Assembly: GCF_019649055.1 (NCBI RefSeq)
Contig: NW_026570303.1
Coordinates: forward strand, 496,001 to 560,000
Length of the DNA: 64,000 bases
Direction of reading: 5' to 3'
From: Paramacrobiotus metropolitanus
Taxonomy: Eukaryota > Tardigrada > Eutardigrada > Parachela > Macrobiotidae
A program made the translations under genes and the position numbers. Shown here in pieces: positions 12,350 to 25,028 of this stretch. Below the pieces are notes generated by a model that did not search any database, had not been told where the DNA came from, and saw nothing but the letters and a program-made list of their open reading frames with translations. Every line of letters starts with the position of its first letter. The stretch's first letter is position 1.

Positions 12350-14263
12350 ATGGGTGACGCTCTTCCCCGAGGCGCTACGCCTAATTTCTGTTTCGTGGAC
12401 AGAGTGGCTGATACGGAAGATCAGTTCGTGGACATGTTGAAGAATTGTCGCAAGCAGATTTCGGAATCCGGGAAGACGCAGGGTGCTGTCATCACTTGCT
12501 GCGCGGTTTATACTTTTGCGAAAGACATCAAAGATCTCTCGAGTATCCAGATCAATGATTACGGCATGGGCAAGTTGGAGCGTGTGCGACTGGTTACTGG
12601 GGAGAAAATTCTGCCGTTGCCTGAATGGATGGAGAGCAGAGTAGATCTTCGCGCAAACTGTAAGTCGACGGTGTACTTACCAATATTTGTAGTCACTTGC
12701 AGTGCGTAAGTGGGAATACGAGTATGGTGCTTCTTTTCTGTATTAATTTTAAACGATCTTAATGATGAATAGTTCTCTTACATTCAAATGGATACGAGTA
12801 GTTGGAGGAATTTGCGTATTCTTTGTTTTACGTTTTCTCGCATACAGCAGCAGTTTACTGATTTAGTTGCAGCTGCTCATTGTTATGTATGCCTATGGTT
12901 GATCCCTCATATTCGTTCATACCTTGCTGGATTGAAGAAAGAGCTGTTTTGTCACCGTATTCGAATTGAGACTTTTGTGTTGTTTTCAGTTGGTGAGAAG
13001 GTCGGTACCAAACGGAAGCATTCCTCCGGTGACAGCAGCAAAAAGGGCTTCGAGGTTCCATGGACCGCCCACGTTCGACTGGAAAGCGTTCCGTTGGGTT
13101 GTGTGTTGGAGTCTGTTCAGCTGTCGTTCATCAATCCGGATGCCGACGGCAGTCCTGTCGTCAAGATCAACGTATCGGCCCAGGATGCCGGAAATCTGTA
13201 CGTGGTCAATGACAAGCTGATGAATATTAAAGGGCAGACGTATTCCGAGTGTTGTCGTGGATTGGGCATCTTCCGACAGGCGTTCTGCTATATCACTCTT
13301 CGTGTGCCTCTGCGACTCTTAATACGCGAACAACTGCAGCAACTGCGTAGCGGTTTGCCCATCGTCCCCTCTGCGAGCGTTCAGAAAAATTATTCCGGTA
13401 AAGATAATGTGACCCTGAAGTGCGGACAGTCTAGTATCACTGTAGATCGGGAAATCCTGATCAACATCTCCGAAGAAATGGAATCGGTGTTTGGCAAGAA
13501 AAAGTCTATCGAAGTGAGTGTGTGTAAAATGGGTGTCAGCAAGGAGGTTATTCTGGCTGTGCTCGGGTCGGTAGAGGCGCAAACAGATTATCATTCTCTG
13601 GATCCGGACACAACTACGCCGGCCTTCCTGTATGATTTAATGACGCTATCAACGGACTGGAATGCTCGATCTAAACTTTGGACGCAGTTGGCGTTGTTGG
13701 AGCGTCTCTGTGCACCGGGTTTTGATCTGGAACAGGTGCCAATTGTGGACGCTCTGGAATGTGTTAAAAAGGATTATGACGTAGGTCGAAATTATTGTGG
13801 CGCGGAAATGGTGGTTGTTGGGTTTGCTTTCGTGCTGCGCGATATGCTTGGTGCCGGTCATGTGCCAACGCCGATACGAATTTCTCTGCAGCGAATCATT
13901 ACCGCGATCGTAAAGGATACAGCGCCGATGAAATTCGTCGAATCCAGCGCGGAAAGCGATGAAGAAGAGGCTCAGCGCAGCTATCAGCGTAATACCAGCT
14001 GTCATAAGTACATCGTAGATATGACCGGACGTATGACGATCACCATCATTAGTCTGACGGGAAAGCACACTTGCATGGCAGTGTCCAAGGAAGATACAAT
14101 TGAGAATGTGAAGGCGGCATATCAGGAGATTGAGGGAGTCCCCGTAGATCAACAGCGGGTAATGTTTAGTGGGAAACAGCTGGAAGACGGTCGAACACTT
14201 TCCGATTATGCCATCCCCGATGGAGCTATGTTGCACGGTGTATTGCGTATAACCGGTTGTTAA
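12350..14263 (+). CDS. BTB-like / C-terminal ubiquitin fusion protein, copy B
   Basis: Exons 12350-12659 and 12990-14263 join in phase to 527 aa. The first exon has the same length (310 nt) and phase as in copy A, and the 5' leader just before the ATG is also alike (AGTCGGGA). The protein follows copy A: a conserved N-terminal region, a BTB-like segment from about residue 242, then a ubiquitin domain at about 452-527 that ends ITGC-stop. Unlike A it keeps the Lys48 equivalent (SGKQLE). It has an acidic insert rich in Glu and Ser (about residues 415-435) before the ubiquitin domain. Both exons are open with canonical splice signals, so this is probably a working gene. The open frame starting at 12788 reads through intron sequence and is not the true start. 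Confidence 0.86.
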
Positions 14264-15388
14264 AATAGGCGTGTCGGCTCTTCGAAACGCTCATTGTCCT
14301 TATTCGCGTTTTTACCCTTTAATACGACTAACGGAGTCTTACCATTAGAAGTTGAAATAAGAAGTTGCTCTGACTTTGTTAGACGTATTTTAAAATATGA
14401 ATGAGCGCAGATATGATGGATTCAGTGGAATAAGTGCCTACTGTCTGTACATCGTTTCTTTCCTTATTTCTTTATTTGTTTCTTTACTCTGTATGTTCGT
14501 GCTTGAAGGAGATTGCTGTACGAGTTTACGCTATGGTGCATAACTGCCCTTGGGGATAATTTGCTAAAGCAATATGGTGTTTATTTAGATCCTTCCTTTT
14601 GACGACTATAACCAGCTACTTCGGTTTTGAGTAAAGGTTTTGCAATTGATGATGTGTTTTGTGGGTATGAATATTGTAGTTTAAAAATATATAAAGTTTA
14701 TAAGTATGCTGAAGGAAGTTGAAATGGGTAATTCGTTTCCTATGCGGTTCTCTTTTTGGTAATACTCGTATGTTAGGAATTTTTCGTTGCTTTCGTTTGT
14801 ACGAGTACTATACATGGTTATTAATCAGGTTGCGTGGGGGGGGGGGGGCGCCAGTTCCAAAATAGCTCAAAAATTGAAAACAATTGTAGAAAAGTGGCTC
14901 AAAAAAGCCACTTTTCTACGCTTTTCTATTGTAATTTTCGGTGCGCCAGCGCCAGTTCCATTTTTTCGCGCCAGCGTCAGTTACGCCAGCTCCCGGCGCA
15001 CCATTTTTCCGATTTCTCCCTCCGGGAGGAGGGGGGGCCAGCGGGCCCCCCCTCGCGACGGCTCTGCGGCATACGATTGACGAACGTTTACTGTGAATGG
15101 GACCCCTTCAAAGGGCAACATCCGTCGTCGTTACCGAATGGAAGGGGGTATCGTTTCGTTAATACCGAGGACTAGGTCCAATAGCCTTTGGGATTAACTG
15201 TTAACACTATCGACCCGACGACATCGCACATACGGTAAATACAGTAGTTCTGCTATGAAGGTGCCTGCAGGTAACTGATGCACTTGTAGTTCTGATATGA
15301 AATCTGCAGCCTAGGAGTGCGAATAATACTGGAACTTCCGACTTTTAACGCAAACCTTGTCGGATTCTCAGCGGTACACGTAACACGA
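14264..15388. other. Intergenic B-C with poly-G and hairpins
   Basis: 3' flank of copy B, then a run of about 13 G at 14836-14848, a 14 bp hairpin (14886-14919) and a very GC-rich hairpin (about 15031-15055). No gene is supported. Confidence 0.5.
14886..14919. repeat. 14 bp perfect-stem hairpin
   Basis: The arms 14886-14899 and 14906-14919 are exact reverse complements around a loop CAAAAA. Such a stem-loop could act in a transcript 3' end, but no gene ends here. Confidence 0.75.
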
Positions 15389-15822
15389 GAGCGATGTGAC
15401 CTTTGTGATTCAGCGTACGATAGTGGACCGCCATTTCATAAAAATTCTACCGCACATTACCGGGCTACTGTATCGACTATCTGTATTACTTCTACTACAA
15501 GATGAACCACGATCAGTATCACGGGTACTACAACGTATTTTGCACGTTTTCTGGTGTTTGATTTGCGATATGGGATACGACTGCGATACGGGATACGTTG
15601 TCTGGAAGATTCAAGAAAATTGAATGTGGATTGAATGTAGTACGAGTATGTACCGTACTAACGCTTGCGCGTCGGATCGGGACCGGTGTGGCCGGTGCTC
15701 AGTCCCTATCACCTGCTTCTTGGTTTAAGTGGTCGATTGTAATAAAATTTCGACCATGTATTAAACTATTAATATAATTTTGTGAGTGTTAGGAAGAAAA
15801 GTGCGGCATCCGTTGGTCATAC
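15389..15822 (+). pseudogene. Decayed copy of the cysteine-rich gene's last exon
   Basis: It aligns by eye along its length with the last exon at 23854-24266. Shared stretches include the segments around CGACTATC..GTATTACTTCTACTACAAGATG, CACGATCAGTA, GGACCGGTGTGGCCGGT and the terminal GCATC(C/T)GTTGGTCATA. The copy has frameshifts and internal gaps and gives no continuous frame. It lies between ubiquitin-fusion copies B and C. Confidence 0.7.
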
Positions 15823-16802
15823 AGTTTGAAAACCTGGAGTTGTTGGTTTATGTACAGTACAGGCAGTACAGTGCCACAGAGACTGGTACTTAATACACAG
15901 AGAGGCCATGTCAATCGAATCGCATGTAATGCAGCGTTCCGCTGTGCCGTTCAGCTTAAGACCCCCGCTTCGAACACAAATATCATTGGCAGAAGTGCCA
16001 CTTTTTGGCCATGCGGATTGGCTGTATTTATGTTAATGCGCAATTGTGGTTGGTTATCCAAATGCAACCAATCCGCACAGTCTTGTTTTGCTGCATGGAT
16101 TGGCTGTATTCGAGCACATTTTGAGATACAACCGCCGTTCGTGGATGGTAGGCCAACGACAGGGGGTCTTAATCTGCACGGAGAACTGAATCACTTGCAA
16201 AGTATTGTGTGTCCTCTCTATGTATTACCAGTCTCTGTGACAGTGCTTTCCGCGTATTGTTTAACCGGCATGTGTTGTTCCGGGTCGGTAGGCGTGAACG
16301 GAGCAGCGGCATTTTCACTACATGTACAAACGGCTGCCCTTTGAGCTTTGCCGTGCCTGGGATTGGACGGCATATAAAGTGTCTCGTGAGTCGTGAGTCT
16401 CGTGACTACAGTCTCCGCGGTTTGCCTTTTACAGTCGATCATCATAATTATAATTTTGTTGATCCTTAAACGAGGACGATTGGATTTCCTTATGTTGCTC
16501 CTTTGCCAACTGTAATAGTTTGTTCTACTTGTCGAGCGGAACCTTTTGCCCATTTTATTGTTTTTGTTCAAATCATCGCATGATTTTTATCATCTTAGCA
16601 GAACTTCTCTGATAAACAGAGAACTCTTTTCGGGTAAACACTTCTCTGGTAAACAGAGAAATTCACTTGTAAGCAGTAATTAGTTTCAACAAATGTTTGA
16701 TACGATCCTTTACCTTTCAGTAACAACAGTAATCATTGTTGCAGAATAGTGGGTATACCTAACAGTTTTTCTGGACTGACTAACACGCGAATAACCATCA
16801 AA
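15823..16802. other. Intergenic upstream of copy C
   Basis: A 172-codon open frame at 15826-16344 has no recognisable features and no splice context; I do not call it a gene. At 16600-16665 the words AAACAGAGAA and CTTCTCTG recur as short direct repeats. Confidence 0.4.
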
Positions 16803-18589
16803 ATGCCCAAACACCGGCTTCACGGAACGAAACAGCAGAACTTCCGATTTGTGGATAGAGTAGCTGCCATGGAAGAGCCGTTTCTGGAAATGTTGAAGAA
16901 CTGTCAGAAGCAGATTACCGATGTGGAAAAGACGCACGATGCCCTTATCACTTGCTGCGTCGTGTACACGTTCGCCAAGGAAATCGCGGATATTAAGAGC
17001 ATGCAGATGAACGATTACGGGATGGGAAAGTTGCAGCGTGTGAGATTGGTTACTGGGGAGAAGGTTCTGCCATTGCCTGTATGGATGGAGAGCGGTGTGA
17101 CCCTTGAAGCATATTGTAGGTACAATTGGCTTAAACTGTGCTTTAGGCAAAATAGTTGTAATGTATGGCGTCAGGAAATCTCGTGAGGCCATAATAGTGT
17201 AGAACTAGAAATACGCTAGTTCAAGTGCTTCACTACAAATGTAAATCTTCACCATAAGCCTCCAATCTTTAATACACAGCGGTTTGATTAGTACGTATTG
17301 TTCGGGCAGTTCCGTTTGCGTATAGCCTTGCTATGCATTTTGCATGTTGTTTTAGTTGGGCGGAAATCTGCCACAATTCAGAAACATTCCTCGGGCGACA
17401 ATGACAAGCAGGGCTTCGAAGTTTCATGGCACGCCAATATCCAGTTGGAGCGTGTTCCGTCTGGATGCACGGTGGAGGCTGTGAAAGTGGCTTTTATTAA
17501 TCCAGATTCCAAAGGCAGTCCAATCGTCAAAATCGGAGCATCGGGTAATAATGCCAGCAGTGCTTCCTTTATCAACTATAAGCTGAAGAACATCAAAGGT
17601 CAGACATATTCCGAATGCTGCCGTGAACTGGGTATCTTTCGAGAAGCGTATTGCTACGTAACTCTCCGCGTGCCCTTGCGACTTTTGATTCGTAAACAAC
17701 TGCAGCCGTTGCGGTCTGATTTGGCGCCACATGCGCTTCCGACTGGAGAAGGCAACTATGACGGTAATGACAAAGTAATCCTGAAGTGTGGACAGTCCAG
17801 TGTCAAGGTGTACCGGCATCTCTTGGTCAACATCTCTAAAGAAACAGAAGCAATTTTTGGGAAAAAGAGGTTTGGACAAGTGAGTGTGTACGAGATGGAT
17901 GTAAGTAAGGACGTTGTGATGGCTGTCCTGGGTCTGGTGGAACCGGCAGATCGGAATACCCATATCCCGATTACTATTCACTGGATCCGTTTCAAGTTGC
18001 GCCTTCGTTCCTTTATGGGTTGATGATGTTGTCCACGGAGTGGAATGTCCCAAAGGCAAAATTGTGGGCACAGATTTTGTTTTTGGAACGTCTGTGTTCA
18101 CCGAGTGCCGACCTGCAGCAGATTTCTGCCGTGGAAGCTTTGAAATGTATCAAAAAAGGCTACGAGTCAAACAAGGACCAGATCGGGATGAAAATGGCTT
18201 TAGTGGGATTTACGTTCGTTCTGCGAGATATGATTCCTGCGGGGAATGTACCGCATTCAATACGCTGTTCTCTGGACATGGTCATTTTCACTGTCTCCCA
18301 TGACTCAAATCTGAAAAACTTCTTCCAGACAGCGGAATCGTTAGCCGGAAGTAACGCTATGACAGTTGGCGTCATTAGTTTGGCCGAAAAATTTATACGC
18401 ATCAAAACGTTCCCGTCGTCTACGATCGAGAATGTGAAGGCTACTATAGAAAAGCAAGAGGAAGTACCAGTGGACCAACAGCGGTTAATCTTTGCTGGCA
18501 AACAGCTAGAACACGGCAGAACGCTCGCCGATTACGGTATTGGCGATGGAGCTATCCTGTATCTTGTCTTGCGCTTACGCGGTTGTTAA
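16803..18589 (+). pseudogene. BTB-like / ubiquitin fusion, copy C, one frameshift
   Basis: Exon 1 is 16803-17115 (one codon longer than in A and B, same phase) and exon 2 is 17356-18589. The frame is open from exon 2 to about 17965, where one base appears to be missing relative to copies B and D. Without it the frame would run to 18023 and stop; the family frame resumes in the next register and continues to the end. The ubiquitin domain (about 18359-18589) is the closest of the four to canonical ubiquitin ([21 protein letters not shown]-stop) and also ends in Cys. With a single lesion, either a recent pseudogene or a base-call error is possible. Everything else, including splice sites, is intact. 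Confidence 0.7.
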
Positions 18590-19977
18590 GAAGCAGGAGC
18601 AGCGGGCAGCCATAGAATACCGGCTTCACACTATCAGAGTTTACCTGGACTCGCTTTTGCTTTTGTCGCGCTATTTCAGTTTATAATAGCATTCTAATGC
18701 TTCGTCAATTTTCGAAGGAATGTTTGTAAAATATGGCTTTTTCTTTTACGTTTCCTACAATGTGCCCATTGTGTACTCTTGCAGTACTCGTATAAACGTG
18801 ACATGGCTATCAAAATAATTTTTTTTGCGCGGATATCTCTTAATTTGAGTCCGATATGTTAGTATTTTACGTTGAAGACTTGACTTCTGTTGTGATATGT
18901 GAACTAATGAAGGTGACCCCTCCTTCAACAGCTTTCCTTACGACCGTCATTTACTCGGTTCACAAGTAAAATCCGAACTTTCTACACTACCCTTTCGTTC
19001 GGGCACAACAGTCAAAACTTCTAATACATAATTTTAGACAAGAAGGCTAATTACTAATTAGTTCGATCTATGCGTGCACAATTTTTGCTATTATAAGAAT
19101 AGGTTGGCGATGATATCCTTGCAGTATCTGTACGCTTACAGGAGAGCGCGGTCTGGTCCACTCTCAGGGAAAAATGTGCCATCTACTTTAGACTTTGACT
19201 TGTTGTACTCGTATGCACTTTCGGAAGTCGATAAGTTGCGTGAAAAACTGCAGAAATTCTGAAAAGCATCTACGGAGCGCTTTGCGTGTTGCTTGTTTAC
19301 ACCGAAGGGAGAAACCACCCTAGCTGGTAGGAACAGAAATTAACAGCTACATTACAGGCTCGACATGCCGGTTTCTTTAAATCACTACGCTAACCTACTG
19401 GGGTTACGGTAAACACCCGAATTTGAGCTGTCCTCGAATATAGCATCAGTCGCACACCACCAGTGACCAATGACCACTCCACCAAACCGGAATAAACGTT
19501 GACAGAAATCAGAATGAGCCGGGGTACATACAGATAGCATGCTATGCTTTGCAGGCACGGCACCATACTTAAGACAAAACTTACGTACGCTTTCGCAAAT
19601 CGCAATACACATTCGAGCTTGGAGAATATTTAGCGTCCGACTAGAATACGTAATCGTTTCGCGGTACGTCTGGTCGATATCTGTTTATTGTTTATGTGTG
19701 TGAAAACAATATACAGAACTGTACAAATCAATCCCAACCAGGCCAGCGGAATATAACTCTCAACAGCACCTAAAAGCTGAAAGGTTAAGCCGTCGTTCCG
19801 TATTGATTCACACGCAGGATTGTCAACTGCGTATAACCGATTTCACGCTTTTGGCCATGCTGTGATTAGTTTGCTGCGTGACTTACGTCCACTGCAGTAT
19901 GACGCTTGTGGTACGTCATTGAAAGGCGTCGTTCTGATTAGCATGCATATCCTATCCAATGCTGCATGGTTTTTCAG
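18590..19977. other. Intergenic C-D, no exon 1 for copy D
   Basis: I looked here for the conserved first exon of the ubiquitin-fusion family (FVDRVA..NCxKQI..YTFxK) and found none. Short open frames on both strands (19074-19318 and 19385-19612) are unremarkable. Confidence 0.5.
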
Positions 19978-21213
19978 TTGGAGGCAAGTTGACACCACGC
20001 AGCAACATTCCTCCGGCGACGTTGACGAACAGGGCTTCAAAGTTTCATAGCACGCTGATGTCCAGTTGGAGCGTGTACCGTCTGACTGCACGGTGAAGTC
20101 TGTGCAAGTGGCTTTTATTAATCCGGATTCCAAAGGCAGTCCGATCGTTAAGATCGGCGCATCGGGCATGGATGCCAGCATGGCGTCCATCACCAACGGC
20201 AAACTGAAGAACATCAAAGGTCAGGCTTATTCCGGGTGCTGTCGCGAGCTGGGCATCTTCCGAGATGCGTACTGCTGCGTCACACTTCGTGTGCCTTTGC
20301 GACTACTGATTCGAAAGCAACTGCGGCAGTTGCGAACCGGTTTGGCGCCAAGAGCGCTTCCCAACGTGGAAGCTGATTATTCCGGCACCGATAATGTGAC
20401 GCTGAAGTGTGGGCAGTCAAGGTGGATCGAAAACTCTTGGTCAGCATCTCCAGAAATACACAAACAGTCTTCGAGAAAAAACGGTTTGGACAAGTGGGCA
20501 TGTATGAGATGGACGTCAGTAAAGAGGTTGTTCTGGTTGTACTGGGCTTAGTAGAACCATTAAATCAGGATACTGTACTGCATCCTCGACCCGACTACTA
20601 TTCTCTGAATCCGTTTCAAGTGGCGCCTTCTTTTCTGTACGGCTTGATGATGTTGTCCACGGAGTGGGACATCCGATCGGGGAAATTGTGGGCAGAGGCT
20701 GCGTTGCTGGAACGTCTGTGTTCACCGAGTGTCGATTTACAACAGATTCCGATTGGGGAAGCTTTGAAATGCATGGAAAAAGGTTATCACTCGACCTTTG
20801 AAGTTGGTGTGAAAATGGCTCTAGTGGGGTTCACTTTCGTTGTACGCGATATTATGTTGTTCGCTAATAATGTACCAAAGGCGATGCGTGATCCTCTGAG
20901 CGGTACCATTTGGAACATCTCTATGGATGCAAGTCTGAGAAAATTTTTCTACCCAGAATTGTTTGAGGGAAGTGACGAGATTACCATTGGCATCGAAACT
21001 ACCGTCATTGGAAAGTCGATGCGCATTACAATATCCCAGTGGTCTACGATTGAGAATGTTAAAACTGCTATTCAGAAACGAGAGGGAGTTCCACCTGACC
21101 AACAGCGACTGATCTTCGCTGGCCAACAGCTGGAAGATGGTCGAACGCTTTCAGATTATCACATTAGCGATGGATGCGTAGTGCATTTCGTTTTGCGTTT
21201 GCGCGGTTGTTGA
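19978..21213 (+). pseudogene. BTB-like / ubiquitin fusion, copy D, truncated
   Basis: Only exon 2 is present, starting after an intact TTTTTCAG acceptor. A TAG at 20048-20050 stands where copy C has TGG. About 7 bp are missing near 20416 relative to copy C, which shifts the frame. After that the frame is open from 20407 to 21213 and ends in a well-preserved ubiquitin domain ([21 protein letters not shown], then LRLRGC-stop). The lost first exon, nonsense codon and deletion make this a pseudogene. The preserved ubiquitin end, with Cys again, shows that the Gly-Cys terminus predates the duplications. Confidence 0.85.
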
Positions 21214-22379
21214 GAAGTTGCTGGACATAGAAGGCAAACTTCGCAGTATCGGCAGTTTACTGCATTTATACTTTCGCAATATCGGCAGTGAAATGGATTT
21301 TACTTACTGTATCAGAAAGTATTATTATCACTTTATTATCACTGTATTATCACTTTGCAAAGGAACAGTTGTGAAAATACGACGTTTTCTCTAAAGTTAT
21401 TTACTGTTTGGCGCTCTCGTATCGAATAGTAGATTTAACGCGATTGTTGTTCAGTGTATCTGTTAATACCTTCTGCTGGTAGAATAATAAAGTCTGTCTA
21501 AAGATTTTCAGTTAACTGCATCATCTTATGTTTTCAAACAAAAATTGTGGCAAAACTGGTGAACAAGTTGAAGGTATATGATGAATATCGTATTTTTCTC
21601 CTATCTGTACAAATGGTAATAAACATGTAATGCATCATGCAACGAACTCGTATTTTTATCACCCAGTTTTAATGGAAGCTTTTGTTGTGACTGTTCACAA
21701 GGTATGTTTTTGTCACTTTCCATGCAACTTAATAAAGAAGTTTTAGCAAAATAAGAAAAGTTCCAGTAAACTGTGAAGTAAACGCCCTCATAAAAACAAT
21801 CGTATTGTCATGCCCCAGCAAGCGCAGCTAGTGGCGGCAGTAGACAGCAGCAGACTTACTCAGATCGGATTATTATTGTAAACGTGCCGCGACAAATGTA
21901 TAATAACCGCATATCTCTTTTACACGTACGCCGTACGTTAGAATTATTCGTGGAGCAATATTCTGCCTCACCACATAACACACATCTTTAACGAGCAATG
22001 AAATGTCACCAAGCGGAAACCATCAAATATACCGGCGACTCCGCGTAGTACATTCACACTACGTACGATGCAAATTAATATTATCTGCGTAAGCGGAAGG
22101 AGGTTCTCATAAAGCTTCCCTTGTTTTATTATAACAGAGATCATCCCATTTGCATTCTTCCGACAATGGTCAGTTCGGGCTGTTTGCTGAAAAAGATCGC
22201 CTGGTTCGTTGTAATGGTTATCCAGTGGCGATGGTTCAAACACGGAGCTAACTGTTTGCAAAGATACTATGGCGCTTATTTGCCAATGGGAACGGTAATA
22301 GATCAGTGGCGACATACGTGCCACTTTTAATTATTTTAAAATTTACTGTTAAATTTACGTATTATTTTTCTGGTTTCAG
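21214..22379. other. Intergenic; possible 5' exon of the next gene
   Basis: 3' flank of copy D. A frame ending at 22294 before GTAATA could be an upstream exon of the cysteine-rich gene (phase 0 to 22380), but its start and acceptor are not clear. Confidence 0.35.
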
Positions 22380-24266
22380 GGTGATACCATTATTGAAACA
22401 GTTCACATGCACGGCGGCTCGAATGATCCTCTTCGAAAATGGAATGTGGAATGTTTGGATGGTTAGTGATATATGAAGAGTGGCTTGGTAAAGCAAGCAA
22501 CGCTTGGCCAGAACTACCGCATACTTCATCCGATCTAAAAATATGAGCGTTATTCTTTAGTAAGAAAACTAAGAATTATTAATAACAGCTCCAAAATGTA
22601 TTTCTTCCAGTACCATTTACATTAATTACATGTGCATAGATAACTGTGCAAATGGAAAGTTTTGAGTTAACTGTAAAGAGTCCGATACTTGTGATTTGCT
22701 ACTACACTTTATCGTCAATAAATCCGATTCGTTAATAGATCCGATTACTAAATTGTTTGATATTTACAAGTCAGTGCATCGCGTGTGCTTGTTTGTTTTT
22801 CAGGTGAAGCTCTTATCGGCGTTCGGTAAGCAGAACGCATGAAAAGTTTATAAACTTAACGAAAAACAGTCATTCGGTACTTAGGTATGTATGTAAGTAT
22901 ACTGATATCATGCATTTTGAGGAAGTATTATTTTTATCGCTTGCTATGGGTGCTGGTTCATTTAATACTTCACAAAATATTGTAATTAGGCATCTCTCCA
23001 TTCCGAACATGGTTTTTTCTTTTCAGCGATCTACAGGATGATTTCCAGGTAGAACAGTACCCTAGAGTACAGTATCAGCTGTGCCTGTAGTCTGTAGATG
23101 CGTGATAATTGATATCGTATAATATCTTTTTACGTGTGCTGTGACTAATGACTTGCCTGCTGTATTACTGTGCCTGTATCAGCCGGCCTGCAGTCTCTGC
23201 ACGTGCTACTCGTATCTATCGAAAGTTTCTTTGCAGCGTAATATTTATTTGTATTGTAGAATGAAAACTGCGTTAAATGATTTTGAAATAAGTTTGCTGC
23301 TTACTTCTGCTGTACAGAAACGCATAATATGTAAATTTCAGAAGTTATTAACATTTGACCTTTTGCAGCGTATTAATGCGCTATGGTGCAAATATATGTT
23401 CCCATTCAAGCCACCAACACATGGATTATATCCCTACTACTCTGTGTAAGTACGTATTGTATTATTGTACAGATAATTATTAGTACATACCTGCGAGTCT
23501 GCTGAATTAAGTATTGTTCCCGGTCGATCTCATGATCAGAGACTTAATTTCACCTCACTGGAAAGCGAGGATCATAAACTGCCGGTAGAGCTTGGACGTT
23601 TATTGTGCCGGTTTTGCTTCCAGATGTTTCGCCAGGAATCTCAGTAAGCAGAACTTCTGCTTTGATCCGCGAGAAGGAAGAAGAATGGTTAATTCGTTTC
23701 TTACAGGTAGCATTACAACCTCTAATCAGCATGTACGCTATGGTTAAGTACTGTCCGCAGCGTACTGTACATATTTGTTGTTTTGATACAAAATGCACAG
23801 CACAGTGGGCATAAACAATTTGCTATCACAAATGTTGTTGTCGGGTTTTTCAGGGCTATACGATAACGATGTGACGTTTGGCATTCAGCGCGTGGGCGGA
23901 CCAGATGACACCACACTGTACAAATGCTGCCGCACACCCCCGGGTTACTATATCGACTACCTGTCGTGCTACTACAAAATGACCCACGATCAGTACTACG
24001 AGTACTACAATGCACCGTTTTTCCTGGTGTTTTGCGATACGGGACACGTTGTCACGGGAATGGCCAGGAAAATCAATCCCTACGTGAACGAGTACAATTT
24101 GGACTGGATACAGTGCTGTCGCGTGGGTGTCGGACCAGGACCGGTGTGGCCGGTACTCGGTCCCTCTTATCTGCTACACGGTTTATCCGGTCGATCCGAT
24201 CATGGATTCATCGGTCACCGGGCGGAAAATACGGCATCTGTTGGTCATATTCTTGCCATGCAGTGA
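22380..24266 (+). CDS. Cysteine-rich protein of unknown family, multi-exon, 5' incomplete
   Basis: Seven small exons join in phase with GT-AG boundaries: 22380-22461, 22804-22825, 23027-23048, 23369-23445, 23540-23584, 23624-23643 and 23854-24266. The predicted chain reads through ECLDG, GVRDLQDDFQ, WCKYMF and CFARNLR into a last exon with the pattern KCCR, a Tyr-rich SCYYK segment, FCDTG and DWIQCCRV. The paired cysteines and lack of internal membrane segments suggest a secreted disulphide-bonded protein, but no signal peptide exon was located. I do not recognise the family. A dead copy of the last exon lies at 15.4 kb, so the family is multi-copy here. Agreement of all six phases is the main support for the micro-exons. 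Confidence 0.6.
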
Positions 24267-24812
24267 ACGAATAACATTGATTGGTGAGCATTCCAAACGC
24301 CAAACTAGCAAAATCTCGAAAACGCGGAAGTCGCTGTATATATGTTAATAGTTCAATCAATTAGCTAAATCAGTAAGTACTCACAAGACGCGGCTTTTTC
24401 TTATTTTCGAGCCGTTACAAAGCTGTTTTTGGTGAAAGTTTTAGAGCGATTACATACATAATACGTACGATACATACGAGTACAGTATATGGTCGTATGG
24501 GGCACAATCATGATTGTTGTACTTGCATTTCTGAAGACGCGAAGTCCACTTGTTTGACGGAGTGGGTGTATGAGCCAACGCTGCATTCCCATCGGTTATA
24601 AACAATCCTAAATTTTGTTTACTCTATTTTTCTGGACTCTAATGGTGCTAAGCCAGCTAAGGAGATGCGAAAGAAAGAAACCGTTTATGATTAGCAGATC
24701 CACTTATTCAGATTCCGCGCAGTTAGTAAACAAACAAAACAGAAACAATCAACAAAACAACCATTAGGAAAAATAAGCCACAACACAACAATCAACATCC
24801 CTGTTCGTAAGG

Positions 24813-25028
24813 TCACTTAGATCCATAACAAAAACCAGTGATTACCACAGAACTACGGATTGGGAATAAAACTACCTTATCCAGATAAGAATTCACAATT
24901 GTCGCTGAACAACCTTCTAAACGATTGTAAAACAACCAATATTCGCTACCTAAGCACGTGCACTGTGGCGAAGGACACAAATCCCAGACGAACAGATACA
25001 AAGCGCCAACAAAAACTATCGCTGTCAT
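24813..25028 (-). CDS. Possible short membrane or secreted exon
   Basis: From an ATG at 25028 the minus strand encodes a hydrophobic helix and then a Cys-containing segment (CPSPQCTC) before a stop at 24813. A potential donor AAG/GTAGTT lies at about 24879. No partner exon was found. It may be the first exon of an unrecognised gene or chance. Confidence 0.2.
   Translation of the reverse strand: MTAIVFVGALYLFVWDLCPSPQCTCLGSEYWLFYNRLEGCSATIVNSYLDKVVLFPIRSSVVITGFCYGSK

Noticed and set aside
14834-15080. Poly-G and GC-rich run as a functional G-quadruplex or CpG promoter
   Set aside because: No gene starts nearby; it looks like low-complexity or repeat-derived sequence.
15826-16344. 172-codon open frame
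   Set aside because: No domain, odd composition, no splice context and no paralogue; likely chance.
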